DNA of 64,000 nucleotides. It comes from Ridgeia piscesae (Eukaryota > Annelida > Polychaeta > Sabellida > Siboglinidae). Location of the stretch: assembly GCA_025642075.2 (NCBI GenBank), contig JAODUO010000429.1, positions 1-64,000 on the forward strand, read 5' to 3'. Shown one piece after another: positions 53,401 through 63,000 of this stretch (position 1 is its first letter; every line of letters starts with the position of its first letter). The translations under genes and the position numbers were made by a program. A model generated the notes under the pieces. The model saw only the letters and a program-made list of their open reading frames with translations, did no database searches and was not told where the DNA came from.

Positions 53401-56400
53401 AGAAACCAGCTAGACGACTGGCCATGTTGCCGATGCTACCACTGACATATATAAGAGGAACCAGCTAGGCGACTGGCCATGTTGCCGACACTACCACTGA
53501 CCTTTGCGAAAGATGCAACCGTGGTCCAGTAAGGTTTGCCCGTCTCCTTCTTCTCTACGACGTAGTTCGTCACCTTTGCCCCGCCTGTGTCACGTGGCGC
53601 CTTCCAGGAGAGGTGACACGTGCTGCGGCTGATGTCTGACACTCGCAGTGGGCCAGTGCAGGCACCAGGGGTCGCTGTCAGTCACACGCAATACACACAT
53701 TGTTACCACGGCAACACAAGTATGTAAAGGGTTTTAGGAAAAAACAAAAAAGCTAATCTAGGAATAAAATTATGAATGGGTGATATTTTAGAACTGAAAT
53801 CTACAAACAAGATTTCAGCATTAAACATTGTGTAAATGCCTTTCATCTAGAATTTCAGGACGAAACCCAGAAGCATTTTCTAAATAAAACCCATAAAATT
53901 TGTTTTTGTAATCTAGACACAATCTGTACATAATTACGTTGACAACTTTCAACAGAAGATGAAATAACTGTTTCCAAATAAAATCGTGCACTATGCTTTG
54001 ACCCGAAATGCAACCTGCGCTGTGGAAAATATTATTTATTATATGACATCTCATACAAGGCTCATGAAAACGTACAAGAAAAGATATTTACCTTTAACAG
54101 CGACGTTGAATGGACACGAGATGACGCCACTGTCATTGCTGATGTCAATGCTATAACTCCCAGAGTCGTCCTGGTCCGCATCTGTTGGACAAAACAGCAA
54201 AACACTCCTTTTAAATCATCAAACCTTACAATCATCACCGGCAACTAAACAGATACTGCGAAAACCAGCAAACTATATCTTGAAAACAATTATTATTTCA
54301 AAAATACAACAACTGCATAGTTTTCTGTTTTAAGATTTTATGGCTGAATTTAATATTTTGCGCCAGTTCATATTTCCTATTTGACGTTAAATATTTTACA
54401 CCAATGACTTGCAAAATGTGTGTACCATACATGTAAATTTGTGTCTCACAACACAACAACATTCCTGCAACATTCTGTGTAGTAGCTGTAATAAATACAT
54501 TTAACAAATGTGATCTTACCAAGTTTTGCGTCTAATATTCAATATACCATCGTAATGTACACAAGCAACTTATAATCATTCATATCTGTAGAACATATTC
54601 TACAATTCTTCTAAGAAGAAAATTTCACTTACATTACAGTCACATACATTTTCAAAGTCTAAACGTGGTTGTAAATATCATAGAAGGAAATAAATACACC
54701 TACCTTTTATCTGCAGAATGACATAGTCATCGAAAGTAGTGAACTGCACCCGATCGTTGAGACGAAGGTCGCGGTTGTTCTTCCTAACCTTGAAGTCGAA
54801 GGGTCCGGTGCCCGAGAAGGGAATCTTCACCTTGAGCATCTCACCTTTGTCCACCGCCTGGTCTCGAATCGTCTTCTCCAGTTGTGGAGGCTCTGAAGTG
54901 TCGTAACCATGGTGATCAATGTCCAATCAACAGATGCCTCATGTCATTAAAATATCTGGCTGTCTAGCAACTTTCAAGGCACGCCTAAAGACTCATTTAT
55001 TCCGACTCTCTTTTCTTGTGGCATGGTTCAGTTTCTGCATTACTTTTACCAATCTTTTATATTAACCTATTTATATATTTATTATACTAATTTACATTAG
55101 ATAAGCTAAAAGAATTTGTCTTATTCTACTTAGATGTTTTTTTATATAAGAATATTATTTTAATGTATATCATTACTGTATTTATGTGTATTCTGCTAAT
55201 ATGTATTCATGTTTAAGGATTATGGATCCAATGGATATTAATGCATTTTAAATTACCACACGTATATAAGGTTTGACATGCTGTAAAGTGCCACGAACCA
55301 TTTATAACTGGATGTAGTATGAAATAAAATATATTATTACTAATCAATAACTACAGCTTGCCTTAAATCTCGTTTTCAAAAACTATATACTATTTAGTAT
55401 CAATTTTACAATGTAGGCTGATCTTTGATCAATGGAAAAATCACACGACTGGCCAGGATTAAGTGGCATATGTTATCAAGCCTGAGTATGGTGTATTTAA
55501 CTGTGTAGAGAACTTTATCTATTATACTACAGATTAAAACATAAATGAACATGCTATATGATGGGCTGAATTAGCCAGGGAGGGAATTTTTACCCCTTTG
55601 CTCAGACAGAGAAAACGCAACACTACTAAGTTCAGAAATGTCACAAATGTTAACACTAGAAGCAGAATGTCTACATATGATTACAAAGATACCGACTCTG
55701 TACTGCCAGTTTGACGCTGGCCGCCTCCTTGCCCTTGTGGTTGACGAGTTCACAGGTGATCTCCGACGAGTCGTCAGGGTAAATGTCTTTGATGATCAGT
55801 TGACACTTGCCTCCGTCGCGACTGATGCGATACTTGCCACTCGAATGTATCTCCATACCATCCTTGTACCTGAGACAGTGATCACATTGTAGTAGCATAA
55901 TGGGTCGGGGGTAGAGCTTTGGACTCTCGACTAAGAGGACCCGGGATCGAGTCCTGTGTCTCTGTGTAGAATCATGGGTATGTTTTTACTCTACATTGCT
56001 CCAGTTAACTCGGCTTATGAATGAGTACCTGGCGATAGATAGTGGTGGATATTTGTGTGTAAATAGCCTTCGCGTATTATTTGTCGCGTGGCTGGATGCT
56101 TCCCAGAGAAGCCGAGATGTTGTTCAATTCAACAGGTCTGCCACAGAGTAAAGTGTCAAGCGCTTTGAGCAGTCCTGACGATTGGATATTGTGCTATATA
56201 AGAACTTACCATTACCTTTACATATTGTACATAGATAATTAGATAAGCTTGATGTCTCACAGCTTGTATAGGTTCAACAAGAGTTAAACATAATTATCAT
56301 GACTGTCACAATACCCATGATGGCAGGTGGTCAAGGAAGCCTATTATGTGTCCAGTAGGTTCTATTTACTGCATGTATACAACGTCATTTTGGTAAATTG

Positions 56401-56465
56401 ATCAGATTTATTTCCAAACAATTTCAACTTCCCTGTGATGTATTCAGCCAGGCAGTAACCACTGT

Positions 56466-56509
<44 letters not shown>

Positions 56510-57011
56510 GTGTCGCGCGCATGCATGTGTGCATGCGTGTGTATGTGTATGTGTATATGCACTTGCGTGTGCACATTTGTGTATATATTTGTGTGTGTGT
56601 AGTACTGTGTAGATGCACATTTGTGTATATGTTTGTGTGTGTACGTGTGTGTGCATGCGGGCATGTGTGTACTGTGTGCTGTATTTGTGAAGTGTTTGTG
56701 TGCATGCATCCATGAGATGAATGTTTATATCTGTCTGTGTGGCATGCATGTCTGCTTCTTACTTAGGTAACTGTGTGATCTGTTACATCAGGACAAAGAA
56801 GCTTGATGACTGTCTTACCACTTGATCTCAGGCAGTGGTTCGCCATCGACCTCCACTTCAAACCTCGCTTCTCCATTCAGTGGGGCCATCACGTTGCTGG
56901 GCCTCTTGGAGAACTCAGGAGCCTTCCCAGCTGAACACACAAACACATGTCAATCACATCAACCCTCATCTTCAATGTGTACAGACAACATTTCATGCTA
57001 TCTGGTCAACT

Positions 57012-57065
<54 letters not shown>

Positions 57066-60000
57066 CGTGTGCGTGCGTGCGTGCGTGCTTGCTTGTGTGC
57101 ATGTGTGCGTGTGTGTGTGTACATATATACACACATATATAACTCTATTTTTAAAGTTACTTTTATGTAACATTACTAGTACTTTCCTGTGATGGAAAAA
57201 ACATGTATTCTGGGACCTGAGCAAGCTTCGGAAGCCCAAATAATGTAGGGAGGTCATGTAAAGAATTTAACTTTTATTTAGGATATTAAGAATTTCTCCC
57301 CTTGTGCAACTCATAATCCACTTACAGAAATGGACAGGCCTAGTCTAGATGTAACAAAATATTTTTATGATATTATTTCTATACCGTAAAATGCAATACA
57401 CCACCAGAAATCAACAGATAATTATCTTAAAAACAATCTGACCACACTCTGTCATATCTTTAGATACAAATCCACTTTAAAAAATCCTCAGATCTGTACA
57501 AAAAACCCACAGATCTTTACACCAAAAAAACCCACAGATCTGTAAAACAAATTCCACTGATCTATACAAAAACTCCACATATCTGTACAAAAACCCCACA
57601 GATCTGTACCAAAAAAACCCACTGATCTTTACAGAAAATCCCACATATCTGTACAAAAAAAACCACATATCTGAACAAAAAATCCCACTGATCTGTACAA
57701 ACACTCCACAGATCTGTACAAAAACCCCACAGATCTGTACCAAAAAACCTACAGATCTGTACCAAAAAACCCAGATCTATAAACAAAACACAGGTCTAAA
57801 CAAAAAACCACAGATCTGTACATATGTATGCGTGCGTGTGATGCTCATGATCTACTCACCCATCTTGTCCCTGATGGTGATTGGGGCAGTGCCGAGACTG
57901 AAGTTTCCCAGGCCGACACCCGTGACGGCGGCGACTCGGAACACATACTCCACTCCCTCCGTCAAGTTGGGGATGTTGATGCTCTCTCCCAGCACTGGGA
58001 AGTCATTCACCTTCTTCCAGTCCCCACTAGCTGGCCGACTCATCTCCACCTGGTACCCTGAACACAGCGACATGGTTACTGGCGTGGCACGTCAGTAGCA
58101 CTCTTCGTAAATTTCATTCGGTTGAATTTCATTTTTATTAATTTCTGTTTTAGTTTTGATTACTTTTTATTGTCTAATGATGTTCAATTTTAGTTTTCTC
58201 AATTCTGTATCTTTGTGAAATTTTTATCAAACATTTTATCATCACATCATATCTGACATAAAGGCATGGTTTTTACAATTGTTTACATTGTTGTCTATTA
58301 AACATTTTGTACCAAATATTGATCATTATTGTGACATTTCAAAGCAAGGTTTTTATTTTGTTTAGAAGAAATAACGTGCATAACTTGCAATATACTCCAC
58401 ATAAAATATAGTTCAACTAAACTAGATATTGACGTATTACTTTGACGCTACAGTATATTTGAAATACAACAGTTGATTAGGTATTACTGAACAGCGCTCA
58501 GGATAGTTCTTTCTCAGATAGTTTTCATTTCCAAATCGAGATGTTTCTTTTACCTGTAGACTTTCACCTGACGTTACACGATGACTTCCTCAGTACTAAT
58601 GACAAATGACGTCATCGTACATGTCATTCATCACTAACACTGATGAAGTCAATATGTAACATCCAACGAGACTCTACAGGTAAAAGACACATCTCTATTT
58701 GGATATGAAACATAAAACCTTCTGATCTGAGCTGATTAGGTGTGTTACCTTTGATCTTGCTGCCGCCGTCAGAGCGAGGTTTGCTCCAGCTGAGGTCGAT
58801 GAAGTTGCGACCAATCCTTTCAGCCACAGGGACACCTGGTGGTGACGCCTTGCCTGCGGAGAGAGGACCGTGTGAGAGAATGGACGGACCAACAGACCAG
58901 TGGTCTGTTCAGAAACAATACTAGCTGGACCTAACATTATCAATGAAGAATAAGACTGTAAATGTACAACAGCTTGTCAACGGGAGAGATATATTGTACG
59001 AGTTAAGTGGCAGTATTCTACGGGTTAAATGTTGGTCTAGGACTGCTTTATAAGTAAAACATACCTCACTAAACTATCTCAATACCCAAATTTATAGGGG
59101 AGGCAAGAAACTAATACGGTTGGGCATTGGGAGAGAGGCTCCAAGAACAAATGAGGGGAAAACGTAACATTGACATCCCTGCCGCATCCCTTCCAAAGTG
59201 TGGATACAGTCGGCCATTACATTTACACACGTAGTACATACTACAACAGGTATTACTATGTACCAAACAAACATGTCTGAGCCATCCACAAACAGAGCAA
59301 CTGCTGGTACCCAATTCTCTTGGGAAAAGTAATTTCCGTCGGTTGTACTTACTGGCTTTGGCAGCAGTAGTGACAGCGTCCGACGGTCTGCTTGGCTCGC
59401 CCAGACCTGCCCTGTTCTTGGCTCGCACACGGAACTCATACTCAGTGTCCTTCTCCAGGTCATCAGCTGCATCAGGACAGTGACTCAATCAACGTTTGTC
59501 AACGTGTCATCCAAACATTATTTTAAAACATGCAATGTGACTCACTCTCAATATCATTTATTTGCAATTTTTTATGTCACACTCCAAGTTACATCAATTA
59601 TATAAAAAGCATAACATTTAAATACGTTAAATAATTTATTTATCAATAATTAGTTACATGGGATGTTTTCTGTATTCTATTTTGCTACTGGGTACAGGTC
59701 CCTTGGCCAGCCATGGCACTGGACACACGTGACCTCAATAGGCAGGTGACCACATTAGCAGGACTATTTTGTTATATTGTTACAAAGAAAAGTCACTGTC
59801 CTAGGTTGACCCTAATTGCAAAGTAAAGCAGTGTTCTCAAAACCAAAAGGAATGCAAGAAACAAGAAACTCACCGACAAATGTGAGATCCTTGCAGGGGA
59901 ACTTTGAATTGAGAGGGCGCCACTTGTTGGTGCCTGCCATCTTCGACTCAATGATGTAGCCAGTGATTCTGTCACCACCGTCGCCGCGAGGCTTCGCCCA

Positions 60001-63000
60001 GGACAGTGTCACCGAGTCCTCATCGACGTCCTCAATCCTCGGCACATTGGGCGAGTCTGGGGCATCTGTAGCAGACACAGCGTGAGATTATAACAAACTT
60101 CTACAATGTCAATGTTTCTGAACAACAGAATGTGGGATATACATAGTTCCATTACATATACCCATCTGATCCGTATATCAACTTCAATATTATTGATTGA
60201 TTATTGATTGATTTTGACATAAGGTACACTTTGTTCTCATAAATAACACCACATTCTTGTAATGTCACCCTGTGTAAAAGGTATCCAAATGACTGCATGT
60301 CACCTTGTCAAAGCAAATATTGCTTTGTCCCTTCCACATTCCTGTTAGTGTCATGCTGTCCACATAAATGTCACTGTAAATGTTTGTAAATGTCACCTGA
60401 TCCCAACAATGTCACCATAGCCATGTAAATGTCACTTAATTCCTGTAAACGTCACCTGATTCCTCGATATGTAACTCACCACGTCTTGGTACAAACCTTG
60501 AAACCAAATACACTAGACACCTAATCGTAACTGTAACAAGACTATCCAACAGAGGCCGCCACTGATTGTGCTACTCACCGAACTCATACTTGGCCACGAC
60601 TGGTCGTGAGGTGACGAGTGGCTCACTCTGTCCATGTTCATTGACAGCAGAGACGCGGAACTCGTACTTCTCTCCATCCTCCAATCCCATCACCTCGCAT
60701 CTTGTGCCGCGGTTGAACTTACTCACCGTCCTCCAGTCCCCTGACGGCAGGTCCTTCTGCTCCACCATGTAGTGCGAGATGTTTGCACCACCGTCGTCCT
60801 GGCAACATACAGCAGTGGTTATATTGTGGTGAAGTTGTATTCCTGCACCGCCACGTATCTAGGCTCAAACTTTACTATGCAAACCTGTTCAATTGTACAT
60901 CATCTCGATTTATCAGGGAAGTATTCAGCTATGCTGCAATTACATGAAGACCGTTCTAACACAAATATCCACCACCGTCTACAGCCAGATACTCATTTAT
61001 ACAGGTGAATTTTCACAAACATTTTGCTAACACAATTAGTTAGTGTATAAACAAGGATTGTTTTACCGAAAATAAAACATCACAGAAATATATTTGTACG
61101 AGAAACAAATACCATGCTAGCAATGTTGCAGGTGGAAGTTTACCTTTGGTGGTTTCCAGCTAAGGGTACAAGATTCGGGAGTGACCTCACTTGCTTCCAG
61201 AGGCCCTTCAGGAGAGGCTGGTTTGTCTGAAAACATAACCAACATCACTCAGGCAAGTGCACGTGTATATGCGTGTATGTGCATATATATGTGTGCGCGC
61301 GCGTGCGTGTGTGTAAAATGCAAACATCTTCTTATGTCAGCAGATCTCTCCATGAATATCACATTTACATCTGGACACCAGTAATTAAATTATTGTTATG
61401 ACTGCATTTTGATATATTTGTACCTTGATTTCTATACCAACTTCAAGAAACCTTTAATCTATAACAGAACCCACATTTTAGTAAGTGATATAACAGCCAG
61501 AAAAATAACATGTGGACATCTGAAAATGAACGATGTAGTAGTCGTACCCATAACGAGGACACTGATAGTGACAGTGGTGGATCCCTTAGAGTTCTTGAGC
61601 GTCACGTTGTATTTTCCTTCGTCAGACTTCTTGGCCGCCTGACAGTTGAGCACCACTTCTGTCTCATTCGTCTCAAACTTAATGCGACCATCCTCTGGCA
61701 CTGGAGATGCGCCCTGCGATGACAGTATTTATTTACTTGTAATAACTTCTATTGCAAGACACAAGGGTGAATAATTTATTTTGTCAGTTTTCAATATGGC
61801 AGGGACATCGACATCCCACATGGAGCTATTTTGCCTTGAATTGCAATTATGCTAAACAAAAGTAATTAAAATGTTAAATAATCTAATATTAAGTGAATAT
61901 TAAGTTAGCTTTATTTGCACTATGTAACGTTCACTGATAATAAACAAAGCATTGTTTAAAGTACCATTGGTCCAGCATAATTCTGTTCAAAGGCACCAAT
62001 GCAAACATAAATAGGTAAGAGTCAGGATTAAAAACAATCAAATAAATAAAACATATATAAAACATAGCAAATCAATGTTCATATATCACTTAAAGTTCAA
62101 TAAATTCGGCACTGAATGATTCCTATACTATACAGTTCATGCAATACTGCTTTCTTGCATATGATAATATAGGACTATATTGCTAGAGTTATTATGACAC
62201 TGACCACAGACGATTACAAAAATACAAAACAATCAACGTGAACTCAGCTTTCTTTATATGAAACATTTATGAAATCTACAACGCAATCAATCAGGTTTCC
62301 TCAAGTTTACCCAAGTTGATCTTTAAAGCGTGTCACATTTAGTAATCGGCTACCACTGTCTATGATACATACGTTGTACCAGCTGGTCTCTGGGATAGGA
62401 TAACCCTTGTAGGGAATCTTGATCTTGAAGGGGCTCCCGGCTGGCACCTTGATGGTCTGAGCGAACGGGTCCAGGAAGGCCTTCGGAGCACCTGAGAGGA
62501 AGGACCATCAGAGGACCATTAGATATCATGTATAACCAAGAGGACCATTATACGCTATATATGAACAAGAGGACATTTTATGCTATGCAGGAACATGAGC
62601 ATTTTATGCTGTTTGAATAAGAGCAACATTATGGGCTATGCAGAAACAACAAAAACACTGCATTACACAACATCATTTGAGTATGATACAAGAGTTATTT
62701 GGTCTGGTGTAAGATGAATCTTGCACACCAATACAAGTTCACTATTGCTGCTTCCGTAGTTCTTCTAGTTTCTTTCTTTCGTAATTGTATGATGGATTTC
62801 ATTGAGATAAAAAGAAATATAAAATCAGCTGTATATAACTGAAATAGAATAAACATTGAAATTGTTCCAATTACCAGAAAGAACAACTGGAAACTGAACA
62901 CAATGAAATCATTTAAACCAGACAACTTAGTCATTATTTACAAATGAAAAAACAAAATGTTTTTATGACTATATAAAACAAAACGTGTGTAATGGCCTTC

